A DNA stretch of 25,538 nt, from assembly GCA_035490315.1 (NCBI GenBank), contig DATHET010000083.1:1-25538 (forward strand). Direction: 5' to 3'. The position numbers were made by a program, and so were the translations under genes. Positions 9,061 to 17,148 of the stretch are shown piece after piece. Under the pieces are notes generated by a model. That model was not told the DNA's origin. It searched no databases and worked only from the letters and a program-made list of their open reading frames with translations. The number at the start of each line of letters is the position of its first letter. Position 1 is the first letter of the stretch. The stretch is from JADJQU01 sp035490315 (GTDB lineage: Bacteria > Planctomycetota > UBA1135 > GCA-002686595).

Positions 9061-9204
9061 AGAACACGGAGTGAGCACTGCTTACTGCTCGGCTGGACAG
9101 GTTGCCAGGACAGATTGGCCTCCGCAGTAGAGGTCGCCAGGGAACTGTCCTCACCTACTCGGTAGCATGCTCGTCCCCACGTCGCTGCTCCGTCCGCGAA
9201 AGCC

Positions 9205-10524
9205 ATGATGAACTCGAAAGAAATGATCCGCCTGTGCCTCGAGCACAGCCTCTTCTCGTGGTCGGCGACCGGCAAGGTCGATCCGATGGCGATTGCGCGC
9301 GGCGAGGGGATCTATATCTATTCGCCCGAGGGACAGCGCTGGATCGACTGGAACAGCCAGCTGATGAGCGTGAACATCGGTCACGGTCATCCGAAAGTGA
9401 TCGCGGCGATCCAGAAGCAGGCCGAGACCCTCTGCTACGCCTATCCTGGAATGGCGACCGAAGTCCGCGCGCAACTGTCGCAGCGACTCGCCGAGCTGGT
9501 CCCCGGCGACATCAACACGTTTTTCTACACGCTCGGCGGAGCGGAGGCCAACGAGAACGCGATCAAGGCCGCGCGGCTGTTCACCGGCCGGCACAAGATC
9601 ATCGCGCGCTATCGCAGCTACCACGGCGCGACGCACGGCGTCATGTCGCTGACCGGCGATCCGCGGCGCTGGCCGAACGAGCCCTCGATGTCCGGCGTGG
9701 TGCGCGTGATGGATCCCGCGCCCTACGACTATTCGTTCGGCTCGAACGACGCGGAGATCGTCGCGAACAACCTGCGCTACCTCGAGGAAGTCATCCAGTA
9801 CGAGGGGCCGCACACAATCGCGGCGATGTTCATCGAGACGGTGACGGGCACCAACGGGATCCTGCCTCCGCCCGAGGGTTATCTCGCCGGGTTGAAAGCG
9901 CTGCTGGCGAAATACGAGATCCTGCTGGTCTGCGACGAGATCATGTGCGGCTGGGGCCGCACCGGGAAGCTCTTCGCCTTCGAGCACGGCGGGATCGTGC
10001 CCGACATCGTCACCATGGCGAAGGGCCTGACGAGCTCGTACATGCCGCTGGGCGTCATGGGAGTCTCCGACCGGATCGCGAAGCACTTCCGCGACCAGGT
10101 CTTCTGGGGCGGGCTGACGTACAACGCCCACCCGATGTGTCTCGCCGCCGCGCTCGCCGTGATCGACGTGATGATCGGCGAGGGACTGATCGAGAACTCG
10201 GCGCGCATGGGCGGCGTGATGCGCGGTCACATGCAGTCGATGGCGAGGAAGCATCGCAGTGTGAAGACGCACCGCAACATCGGCCTGTTCGGCGCCCTCG
10301 AGCTGCAGAAGACTCGTTCGGGCGAGCGCATGGTCCCCTACGCAGGGACCCATCCGGTGATGGCCAAGCTCGGCAAGCACTTCCGCGATAACGGCCTGTT
10401 CACCGTGCTGCAGTGGAGCACCGTGATGTGCAATCCGCCTCTGTGCATCGACGAGAAGCAGATGGCCGAGGCCTTCGAGATCATCGATCGAGGCCTCGAG
10501 ATCACCGACGCGGTCGTCGAGTAG
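9205..10524 (+). CDS. Class III PLP-dependent aminotransferase, probable beta-alanine/beta-aminoisobutyrate transaminase
   Basis: The 439-residue enzyme moves an amino group from an omega- or beta-amino acid to a keto acid. Family features are clear: IDWNSQLMSVNIGHGHPKV near the N-terminus, the PLP-phosphate-binding TLGGAEANENAIKAAR, the cofactor-ring Asp244 in VCDEIMCGWGRTGK, the Schiff-base Lys273 in MAKGLTSSYMPLG, and a WGGLTYNAHP segment. By eye it resembles taurine-, beta-alanine- and other omega-amino-acid:pyruvate aminotransferases. The exact donor cannot be read from the sequence. Context suggests beta-alanine and beta-aminoisobutyrate, because this is the one step missing between beta-ureidopropionase and MmsA upstream. 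The ATG at 9205 is followed directly by a second Met codon and is preceded by only a weak GAAAG. The gene is separated from the pathway operon by about 3 kb of unrelated genes and must have its own promoter, which I could not identify. Confidence 0.88.
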   Translation: MMNSKEMIRLCLEHSLFSWSATGKVDPMAIARGEGIYIYSPEGQRWIDWNSQLMSVNIGHGHPKVIAAIQKQAETLCYAYPGMATEVRAQLSQRLAELVPGDINTFFYTLGGAEANENAIKAARLFTGRHKIIARYRSYHGATHGVMSLTGDPRRWPNEPSMSGVVRVMDPAPYDYSFGSNDAEIVANNLRYLEEVIQYEGPHTIAAMFIETVTGTNGILPPPEGYLAGLKALLAKYEILLVCDEIMCGWGRTGKLFAFEHGGIVPDIVTMAKGLTSSYMPLGVMGVSDRIAKHFRDQVFWGGLTYNAHPMCLAAALAVIDVMIGEGLIENSARMGGVMRGHMQSMARKHRSVKTHRNIGLFGALELQKTRSGERMVPYAGTHPVMAKLGKHFRDNGLFTVLQWSTVMCNPPLCIDEKQMAEAFEIIDRGLEITDAVVE

Positions 10525-10533
10525 GAGCGGCGC

Positions 10534-10546
10534 CGCCTATCAGGCG
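10534..10546 (+). terminator. Weak hairpin after the aminotransferase gene
   Basis: CGCCT and AGGCG form a 5-bp stem around an ATC loop ten bases after the stop codon. There is no U tract. It may end the aminotransferase message before the TonB locus. Confidence 0.25.
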
Positions 10547-10673
10547 CAGCCGAGACTCCCAGGCACCGGATCGTTCGCGATGCCTGCACAGGAACTGGGT
10601 ATCGATGGCCGATCCCTCCTGGGCTTGAGCTGACGTTCACATCCCGCTCACAATCGGCGCGTAGCTTCCCCGC

Positions 10674-13600
10674 GTGGGATCAACCAGGACCTGGAGGGCG
10701 AGACTCGGGCGAGGCGTTTTCGACGGCGGATCATGTGGCTGGCTTGCACTGGGGGCCGTGCTGTCGTTCAGCACCACGGCCTCGGGCCAGGAGACTGCCG
10801 GCTCGATCCGCGGGGTCGTCCACGACAAGGACTTCGACCTGCCCCTTGCGGCAGCCCAGGTCCTGACCGTCGAGACCGGGCAGCGCGTCACCACCACGGA
10901 CCAGGGGAATTACATCTTCAGCCTGATCCCGCCGGGCACTTACACGCTCGTCTTCATCAAGGACGGCTACGTCAGGCAGGTGAAGGCCGGCGTGGTGGTC
11001 CTCCCGGGGCAGTTGACCGACGTCGACGTCTCGCTCGCCGGGGAATTCACCGAGATGGACGAGTTCCTCGTCCAGGACATCCTGCAGCTGGGCGCGGGCA
11101 CGGAAGCAGCCCTCTTGCGCATGCGCTTCGAGAGTCCCGCGTTGATGGACTCGATCGGCTCGGACCTGATGAGCCGCGCGGGCGCGAGCGACGCGGCCAG
11201 CGGCTTGCGGCTGGTCGCGGGTGCCTCGGTCCAGGACGGAAAGTTCGCGGTGATTCGCGGCCTGCCCGACCGCTACGTCAACTCGCAGATGAACGGCGTG
11301 CGCCTGCCGACGGCGGACGAGGACAAGCGCGCGGTCGAGCTCGACCAGTTTCCCGCGGCGGTGATCGAGTCCATCCAGGTCAGCAAGACCTTCACCCCCG
11401 ATCAGCAGGGCGATGCTTCCGGCGGCGCGGTCAATCTGCGGCTGAAGGGGATTCCCGACGAGACGGTGCTGCAGTTCAAGCACCAGATCACGTTCAACTC
11501 GAACGTCACCGGACGCGACGATTTCCTGAGCTACGACGGCGGGGGAGTCGGCGACTTCGGATATGACGACGGCGGCCGCGACATGCAGCTCGATCGCCTC
11601 GGCCGCAGCTGGGACGGCGCGGCGGGGGTATCGCGCGAGCACGCGCCGATCGATTTCAAGTGGTCGGGAGCCGCCGGCGCGAATCACAAGTTCGACAACG
11701 GCGTGAAGATCGGCGGCTTCGCAAGTCTGTTCTACGAGCGCGGCAGCGCCTTCTTCGACGACCGCCGCGATGACTCGATGTGGGTCACGCAGCCGGGTGC
11801 GGGGATGGTGCCGACCACCTACCAGGGAACTCCGCAGGACGGCGATTTCAAGACCGGGCTGTTCGACGCGGAGCAGGGCCAGCGCTGGGTGCGCTGGGGC
11901 GGGCTCGCGACCTTTGGCGTCGAGACCGAGAACCACCTGCTCGGGTTGACCTACCTGTTCACGCATTCGGCCACCGACGTGGCGACCGTGGCCGAGGACA
12001 CGCGCGGCAAGGAGTATTTCTTCCCAGGCTACGACCCGAACGATCCGACGGGGAATGGCAACACGCCGGGCACGCTCAACGCCGCACCGTATCTGCGGCT
12101 CGAGACGCTGGAGTACACCGAGCGCACGACCGGAACGCTGCAGCTCAACGGCAGGCACAAGCTGCCCTTCGAGGAGTTCGAGCTCGGCAGCTTCGTGAAA
12201 TTCAAGCGGCCCGAGGTCGACTGGACCCTGGCCAGGAGCGACTCGGCCCTCGACCAGCCCGACAAGCGCCAGTTCGGATCGCTGTTCCTGCCGGCGTCGT
12301 TCCATCCGGGCGGGCCTTTCAATCCGCCCTTCACCACGCCGCCGACCTGGTTTCCCTACAAGCCGGGCGCGAACTTCAACCTCGGCAATTTCCAGCGCAT
12401 CTGGAAGACGATCGACGAGGACAGCGAGCAGGGTTTCGCGAACCTGAAGCTGCCTTTCGAGCAGTGGAGCGGCAACGAGGGCTACCTGAAGTTCGGCGTG
12501 TTCCACGACCAGCTCGAGCGCAGCTTCGATCAGGACACCTTCAGCAACTTCGGCGACTCCGCCGCGAAGTTCTTCGGCGGCTGGGACGAATACTGGAGCT
12601 CGCACTTTCCGAATGAGCTGCACCCGATCACCGCGTCGCAGTTCGACGTCGATTACAAGGGCGAGCAGAAGATCGAAGCGGGCTACGGCATGGTCGACCT
12701 GCCCTTGACCGGCTCGCTCGACCTCGTCGGCGGAGCGCGCTACGAGACGACGCACATCGCGATCACCAACGACCCGGAATCGGGCGCGACCTGGTTTCCT
12801 CCGGGGGCGAGCGCTCCGGTCGCGCTGAATCCCGGCGACGCCGACGTGTCGTTCAATCAGCACGACGTGCTCCCGTCGATCGGCCTGGAATATAGGCCGA
12901 TCGAAAAAGTCACGCTGCGCGGCGCCTGGAGCCAGACCGTCGCGCGGCAGACGTTCAAGGAGCTGACGCCGATCATCCAGCAGGAATTCCTCGGCGGTCC
13001 GGTCTTCATCGGCAACCCCGACCTCGAGATGAGCGGCGTGGAGAACTACGACCTGCGCCTGGATTACACGCCCTACGAAGGCTCGCTCGTGTCGCTTTCC
13101 TGGTTCGACAAGCGCATCGACGAGCCGATCGAGTACGTGCAGCGCCTCGCCGGCTTCACGTTCACCACGCCGGTCAACTATCCCAAGGGCAAGCTCAGCG
13201 GATACGAGGTCGAAGTGCGCCAGAGCCTCGGCAACTTCTGGAAGGGCCTGGAAGGTCTTTCGGTCGGCGCCAACGGCACTTTCATCGACTCGCAGGTGTC
13301 GCTGCCGGCCGACGAGATCGCGGGCTTCAATCTGCCGGGCATCCAGGCGCCGACCTCGAGCCGCGACATGACCAATGCGCCCGAGCACCTCTACAACTTC
13401 TATCTCACCTACGACGTGCCGCGCTCTGGGACGCAGCTCGCGGTGTTCTACACGGTGCAAGGCGACACGCTGATCGCCGGCGCCGGGCAGTCGAACGGCA
13501 ATTACATCCCCGACGTCTACGCGCGCGAGTACGGCACGCTGAATTTCAGCTTGTCCCAGAAGCTCGGCAAGCACTTCAAGCTGCAGCTGCAGGCCAAGAA

Positions 13601-13718
13601 CCTGACCGATCCGGAGATCGAAGAGGTCTATCGCTCGAAATACATCGGCGAGGAAGTGAAAAAGACCTCGTACACGCGCGGCGTCGAGTACTCGCTGAGT
13701 CTCGCCGTCAGTTTCTAG
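10674..13718 (+). CDS. TonB-dependent outer-membrane receptor with N-terminal carboxypeptidase-regulatory-like domain
   Basis: The 1014-residue beta-barrel receptor would take up or release a ligand across the outer membrane using TonB-derived energy. A signal peptide ends near residue 39 (WLALGAVLSFSTTASGQ, then ETAG). Residues ~43-110 form a CarboxypepD_reg-like beta-sandwich (GSIRGVVHDKDFDLPLAAAQ, GNYIFSLIPPGTYTLVF). The plug follows at about 140-260, with VIRGLPDRYVNSQMNGVRLP and GDASGGAVNLRLKGIP. The rest is barrel, ending in the aromatic-terminated strand GVEYSLSLAVSF that the Bam machinery recognises. GLEYRPIEKVTLRGAWSQTV and LDYTPYEGSLVSLSWFDK are typical barrel strands. The ligand cannot be deduced. 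The GTG start lacks a clear Shine-Dalgarno, but no nearby ATG would keep the signal peptide. It is 23 bases from the DUF3450-like gene and heads its own energising complex. Confidence 0.92.
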   Translation: MGSTRTWRARLGRGVFDGGSCGWLALGAVLSFSTTASGQETAGSIRGVVHDKDFDLPLAAAQVLTVETGQRVTTTDQGNYIFSLIPPGTYTLVFIKDGYVRQVKAGVVVLPGQLTDVDVSLAGEFTEMDEFLVQDILQLGAGTEAALLRMRFESPALMDSIGSDLMSRAGASDAASGLRLVAGASVQDGKFAVIRGLPDRYVNSQMNGVRLPTADEDKRAVELDQFPAAVIESIQVSKTFTPDQQGDASGGAVNLRLKGIPDETVLQFKHQITFNSNVTGRDDFLSYDGGGVGDFGYDDGGRDMQLDRLGRSWDGAAGVSREHAPIDFKWSGAAGANHKFDNGVKIGGFASLFYERGSAFFDDRRDDSMWVTQPGAGMVPTTYQGTPQDGDFKTGLFDAEQGQRWVRWGGLATFGVETENHLLGLTYLFTHSATDVATVAEDTRGKEYFFPGYDPNDPTGNGNTPGTLNAAPYLRLETLEYTERTTGTLQLNGRHKLPFEEFELGSFVKFKRPEVDWTLARSDSALDQPDKRQFGSLFLPASFHPGGPFNPPFTTPPTWFPYKPGANFNLGNFQRIWKTIDEDSEQGFANLKLPFEQWSGNEGYLKFGVFHDQLERSFDQDTFSNFGDSAAKFFGGWDEYWSSHFPNELHPITASQFDVDYKGEQKIEAGYGMVDLPLTGSLDLVGGARYETTHIAITNDPESGATWFPPGASAPVALNPGDADVSFNQHDVLPSIGLEYRPIEKVTLRGAWSQTVARQTFKELTPIIQQEFLGGPVFIGNPDLEMSGVENYDLRLDYTPYEGSLVSLSWFDKRIDEPIEYVQRLAGFTFTTPVNYPKGKLSGYEVEVRQSLGNFWKGLEGLSVGANGTFIDSQVSLPADEIAGFNLPGIQAPTSSRDMTNAPEHLYNFYLTYDVPRSGTQLAVFYTVQGDTLIAGAGQSNGNYIPDVYAREYGTLNFSLSQKLGKHFKLQLQAKNLTDPEIEEVYRSKYIGEEVKKTSYTRGVEYSLSLAVSF

Positions 13719-13741
13719 AGCAAGGCGCAGGCCAGACCAAC

Positions 13742-14542
13742 ATGAAGACGAAAACCAGGCTCCAGTTCCTCGTGCCGGCCGCGGCGATAGGGCTGCTCTC
13801 GGCCAGCTCGCCGGTCGGCGGACTCCTCGCGAGTCAAGACGGCGCACAGGCTCCGACGCTCGAGGAAACGCGTCTCACGCTGAACAAGTGGATCGAGACT
13901 CAGCAGATCATTTCCAAGGAACGCAACGAGTGGCAGCAGGGGAAGGAAATCCTCACCGGCCGCTTGGAGCTGATCCAGAAGGAGTGCACGGATCTCGATG
14001 CGAAGCTCACGGCGGCACAGGCCAGCGTGGCCGAAACCGACGCGAAGCGCAGCGAGCTGATGGTCGAGAGGGATCGGCTCGCGGCCCTGGGGACGGGCTT
14101 GAACGAGTCGGTCGCGCGCATGGAGAGCGAGGTCCGGCGCCTGTTCCGCCAGCTGCCCGAGCCGGCGCAGGCCAAGATCCAGCCGCTGTTCAGCCGCATC
14201 CCGGAGGAAGGCGCGACGACGCGCGTGTCCGCGGCCGAGCGCTTCCAGAACGTGCTCGGGATCTTGAACGAGCTCAACAAGAACAACAACGAGATCAGCG
14301 TCAGCTACGAAGTCCACGAGATCTCCGACGGCAAGCCGGCGGAAGTCCGCGCGATGTACGTCGGTCTCGCCCAGGCCTACTACGTCAGCTCCGGCGGCGA
14401 CGCGGGCATAGGGCGACCCAGCGAGGACGGTTGGAAGTGGCAGCCGTCCAAGGAGATCGCGGGAGAAGTCGTCACCGCGCTCGAGATCATCCAAGGCAAG
14501 CACACGCCGACGTTCCTGTCGCTCCCGGTGAGGATCCAATGA
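13742..14542 (+). CDS. DUF3450-like exported coiled-coil protein of the TonB locus
   Basis: The 266-residue protein has a signal peptide (FLVPAAAIGLLSASSPVGGLLA). A long coiled coil follows at about 40-135, with repeated charged heptads such as LTGRLELIQKECTDLDAKL and LMVERDRLAALGTGLNESV. The C-terminal part, with AEVRAMYVGLAQAYYVS and GWKWQPSKEIAGEVVTALEI, is the globular end typical of DUF3450 proteins. I recall this family directly upstream of exbB/exbD/tonB genes in several proteobacteria. Its molecular role is unknown. Its periplasmic coiled coil could pair with the coiled coil at the N-terminus of the next protein (inference). Its stop overlaps the next start as ATGA, so the two are translationally coupled. 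Confidence 0.8.
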   Translation: MKTKTRLQFLVPAAAIGLLSASSPVGGLLASQDGAQAPTLEETRLTLNKWIETQQIISKERNEWQQGKEILTGRLELIQKECTDLDAKLTAAQASVAETDAKRSELMVERDRLAALGTGLNESVARMESEVRRLFRQLPEPAQAKIQPLFSRIPEEGATTRVSAAERFQNVLGILNELNKNNNEISVSYEVHEISDGKPAEVRAMYVGLAQAYYVSSGGDAGIGRPSEDGWKWQPSKEIAGEVVTALEIIQGKHTPTFLSLPVRIQ

Positions 14543-16008
14543 AAAGTTTCCAAGCGTTCGCTCTCGTCCTCTTCGCCGCCGTCGGCCTGGCGCAGGAGCC
14601 CGACCAGACTCCGACCATGAACCGGCTGTCCGAATCCGCGCGCGCCGACCTGGCGAAGAGCACCGCGGAGCTCGCGGCGCTGCGCGAGGAAATCGCGGCG
14701 GCCAAAATGCCTCTTGCCGAGCAGCTGACGGCTTCCGAGGAGAAGCTCGCCAACCTGCGCCACGAGCACGAGCGGGTCACGCGCCTGGTCGACGGCGGCA
14801 ACCTCGAGCTCCCGGCGATCAAGGCCGAGATCAAGGCGCGCCAGGACGAATTGGGCTACGTCGCCAACCTGCTCGACGAATACGCTCGCACCTTCGAGAC
14901 CAAGCTGAACGTCTGCGAGCTGCAGAAGCTCGGGCGGGCGATCAAGACAGCCAAGTCCGCGAGCGAGGACACTGCCTTGCCGCAGCAGGAAAAATTCGAG
15001 CGGCAGATCGCCTTTGCGAACGTCACGCTCGAGCGAATCTTCGATTGCATCGGCGGCATGCGCTTCCCTGGCGTCGCCGTCGACCTCCAGGGCACGCTGA
15101 TCAACGGCCAGTTCGCGATGATCGGTCCGATCGCCTTGTTCAGCGGCAAGCAAGGCGGCGCAGCCGGGCTCGTCATCCCGCAGACCGGCTCGACGAATCC
15201 GCTGGTGCGGCCTCTCGAGGGCGCGCTACAGCTCGGAATCGCGACCCTGGTCGAGAGCGGCGAGGGCTCGGTGCCCGTCGACCCCTCACTCGGCGGCGCG
15301 CTCAAGGCCCTGGTGCAGAAGACCAACCTGATCCACATCTTCGAGAAGGGCGGCCCGATCATGTGGCCCCTGCTCTTCGCTTCGATCCTCGCCCTGGGCA
15401 CGGTGATGGAGCGCTTCTTCTTCCTCGCGGCCGAAAAAGTCCGGCGCGACGCGAAAGCCCTCGACGCTTTCTTCGCCGCGGCGGGTCGCGGCGACGTCGC
15501 GGGCGCGATCGCGATCTCCGAGAAGTCGAAGTTCTACGTGCTGCGCGCACTGGGCTATGCCCTCGCGCACAGGGAGACCTCGCTGCAGAGCGCGATGATG
15601 TCGGCCCAGGCGCAGGAATTGAAACGCTACCGCCGCGGCCTGCCGATCCTCGACACGGTGATCACTCTCGCGCCGCTGCTCGGTCTGCTCGGCACGATCG
15701 TGGGCATGATGGGTTCGTTCTCGCTGATCGGCGGCGACTTGAGCGCGCCTGGAGCGATCACCGGAGGCATCGCGGAGGCCTTGATCGCCACGGCCTTCGG
15801 CCTGGGCATCGCGATCACCGCGCTCCTGCCCTTCAATTTCTTGAACGCGCGCACCGACGAGGCTCGCTACGAGATCGAGGTCGCGGCGACGCAGCTCGAG
15901 CTCCTGATGCAACAGCCCGATCGCGTGATCATTCCCGCGGCGCCGGCCCAGTCGCCGACCTCGGGCCACCCCACACACGAGCCCAGGCAGATCCTGGTCA
16001 ACTCCTAG
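14539..16008 (+). CDS. exbB: Long ExbB/TolQ-type proton channel subunit with periplasmic coiled-coil domain (TtpC-like)
   Basis: The 489-residue protein is twice the length of classic ExbB. It has a signal peptide (MKSFQAFALVLFAAVGLAQ), then a predicted coiled coil at about 30-150, then a globular stretch to ~260. The MotA/TolQ/ExbB domain follows, with transmembrane segments at about 275-297 (IMWPLLFASILALGTVMERF), 372-397 (VITLAPLLGLLGTIVGMMGS) and 409-435 (GGIAEALIATAFGLGIAITA). This layout matches TtpC of the Vibrio TonB2 system. In Vibrio TtpC works beside a separate short ExbB. Here no second exbB is present, so this chain probably forms the proton channel with ExbD alone (inference). 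An ORF extending upstream to 13888 is rejected because the ATG at 14539 overlaps the preceding stop and begins a clean signal peptide. Confidence 0.92.
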   Translation: MKSFQAFALVLFAAVGLAQEPDQTPTMNRLSESARADLAKSTAELAALREEIAAAKMPLAEQLTASEEKLANLRHEHERVTRLVDGGNLELPAIKAEIKARQDELGYVANLLDEYARTFETKLNVCELQKLGRAIKTAKSASEDTALPQQEKFERQIAFANVTLERIFDCIGGMRFPGVAVDLQGTLINGQFAMIGPIALFSGKQGGAAGLVIPQTGSTNPLVRPLEGALQLGIATLVESGEGSVPVDPSLGGALKALVQKTNLIHIFEKGGPIMWPLLFASILALGTVMERFFFLAAEKVRRDAKALDAFFAAAGRGDVAGAIAISEKSKFYVLRALGYALAHRETSLQSAMMSAQAQELKRYRRGLPILDTVITLAPLLGLLGTIVGMMGSFSLIGGDLSAPGAITGGIAEALIATAFGLGIAITALLPFNFLNARTDEARYEIEVAATQLELLMQQPDRVIIPAAPAQSPTSGHPTHEPRQILVNS

Positions 16009-16012
16009 GAGG
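16007..16012 (+). promoter_or_regulatory. Strong ribosome binding site of exbD
   Basis: A consensus AGGAGG begins within the exbB stop codon and ends six bases before the exbD ATG. It is one of the strongest Shine-Dalgarno sequences in the window and fits high translation of ExbD. Confidence 0.8.
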
Positions 16013-16018
16013 CGAACC

Positions 16019-16441
16019 ATGCACGGATCATTCCAGAGCGGCCACGGCAAGCGAGCGCGAATCGAGATCGTGCCGCTGATCGACATCATGTTCTTCCTGC
16101 TCGCCACGTTCATCATGGTCTCGCTCTCGATGACCAAGAATCAGGGCGTGCAGGTGGCCCTGCCCACCGCGTCCACCGCGCAATCCCTCGGGGATCAATC
16201 CGAGCTCGACAAGGCGGTCACCTTGAGCGTCAACGGCAAGGGCGAGATCTTCTACAACAAGGACAAGATCACGATCGCTCAGTTGCCGATGCGCTTGCAG
16301 ACGCTGAAGGCCACGTCGAAGGATCCGAAAGTGATCATCAACAGCGACGCGGGCGCGGACTTCAAACATGTAGTCGCGGTGCTCGACGAGGTGCGCAGGA
16401 TCGGCATCGCCAAGGTCGGCATCAACACCGACAAGAAATGA
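16019..16441 (+). CDS. exbD: Biopolymer transport protein ExbD
   Basis: The 140-residue inner-membrane protein couples the proton gradient to TonB together with ExbB. It has a short cytoplasmic N-terminus and one transmembrane helix, VPLIDIMFFLLATFIMVS, carrying the essential protonatable Asp at residue 22 (Asp25 in Escherichia coli ExbD). The periplasmic C-terminal domain includes AVTLSVNGKGEIFYNKDKIT and PKVIINSDAGADFKHVVAVL, the usual ExbD/TolR fold. Its length and layout are standard. The stop overlaps the tonB start as ATGA. The flanking exbB and tonB genes favour ExbD over TolR. Confidence 0.94.
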   Translation: MHGSFQSGHGKRARIEIVPLIDIMFFLLATFIMVSLSMTKNQGVQVALPTASTAQSLGDQSELDKAVTLSVNGKGEIFYNKDKITIAQLPMRLQTLKATSKDPKVIINSDAGADFKHVVAVLDEVRRIGIAKVGINTDKK

Positions 16442-17145
16442 TCATGTGGCGAACATTAGGCATTGTCGGCGCGGTCATTTTTCACGCGGGAATCCTGCTC
16501 TTCGGCGGGGCGCTGTTCCACGGCGCCAAGCACGACCAGCAAAGCCGTACGGAAGTCGAATTGCTGAGCGAGGCCGACGCCGCTGAAAAAGAAGAGAAGC
16601 CCCCGGAACCGGAAAAGACCGAGGTGCTCGAGACCGAGGAGGAGGAAGTTCCTGACGCAGCGGAGCTGATCCACAACCTCGAGATCTCCGCGGTCGTCGA
16701 CGCGCCGGAGCTGGAGGCCGCGAGCTTGAGCGCGATCGAAGCCGCGCTCGATGGACAAGGCGGCGGCGGAGACTTCGGCGAGGCCCTGAGCTTCAACTCC
16801 GGCGGCCGCATCGGGGGCATGGGCAAGAGCGGCGAGGAGAAGGATCCGCTCGAGAGCGCGTTCTCCATGTCCGAGATCGATCAACGCCCGCGCAGCCTGT
16901 TCCAGGCCGCGGCCCTGTATCCCTCCGAGATGCGCGGCAAGAAGGTCGAAGGCCTGGTCACGGTCATTTTCGTCGTCGACGCCGTCGGAAAAGTCTCCAA
17001 CCCGCGCGTGGAGAAGTCGACGCACACCGCCTTCGACAAGCCGGCCATCGACGCCGTCAAGCAATGGAAGTTCGAGCCCGCCGTCAAGGGCGGCGAGCGC
17101 GTCGCCTGCAAGATGCGCGTCCCGATCCGCTTCCAGCAGACCTGA
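16438..17145 (+). CDS. tonB: Energy transducer TonB
   Basis: The 235-residue protein spans the inner membrane once near the N-terminus (LGIVGAVIFHAGILLFGGAL). It reaches through the periplasm with a linker and ends in a TonB C-terminal domain at about 155-233 (YPSEMRGKKVEGLVTVIFVV, AIDAVKQWKFEPAVKGGERV). That domain would grip the TonB box of the receptor encoded upstream. The linker is unusual. Classic TonB has a Pro-rich, basic PxPxP stretch, while this one is short on Pro and very acidic (EADAAEKEEKPPEPEK, ETEEEEVPDAAE), then Gly-rich (GQGGGGDFGEAL, GGRIGGMGKSG). The start could be the ATG at 16438 or the in-frame ATG six bases later; the first gives the coupling overlap with exbD. Confidence 0.92.
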   Translation: MIMWRTLGIVGAVIFHAGILLFGGALFHGAKHDQQSRTEVELLSEADAAEKEEKPPEPEKTEVLETEEEEVPDAAELIHNLEISAVVDAPELEAASLSAIEAALDGQGGGGDFGEALSFNSGGRIGGMGKSGEEKDPLESAFSMSEIDQRPRSLFQAAALYPSEMRGKKVEGLVTVIFVVDAVGKVSNPRVEKSTHTAFDKPAIDAVKQWKFEPAVKGGERVACKMRVPIRFQQT

Positions 17146-17148
17146 AGG

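Noticed and set aside
10731..13847. A 1038-residue minus-strand open frame covering the TonB receptor
   Set aside because: It is antisense to a protein with signal peptide, plug and barrel signatures, and its translation is a low-complexity Arg/Ala/Val/Asp mix. It arises from GC-rich codon bias.
13888..14538. A 217-residue N-terminal extension of exbB
   Set aside because: It overlaps the DUF3450-like gene in another frame and has shadow composition. The ATG at 14539 starts a signal peptide and overlaps the previous stop by four bases.
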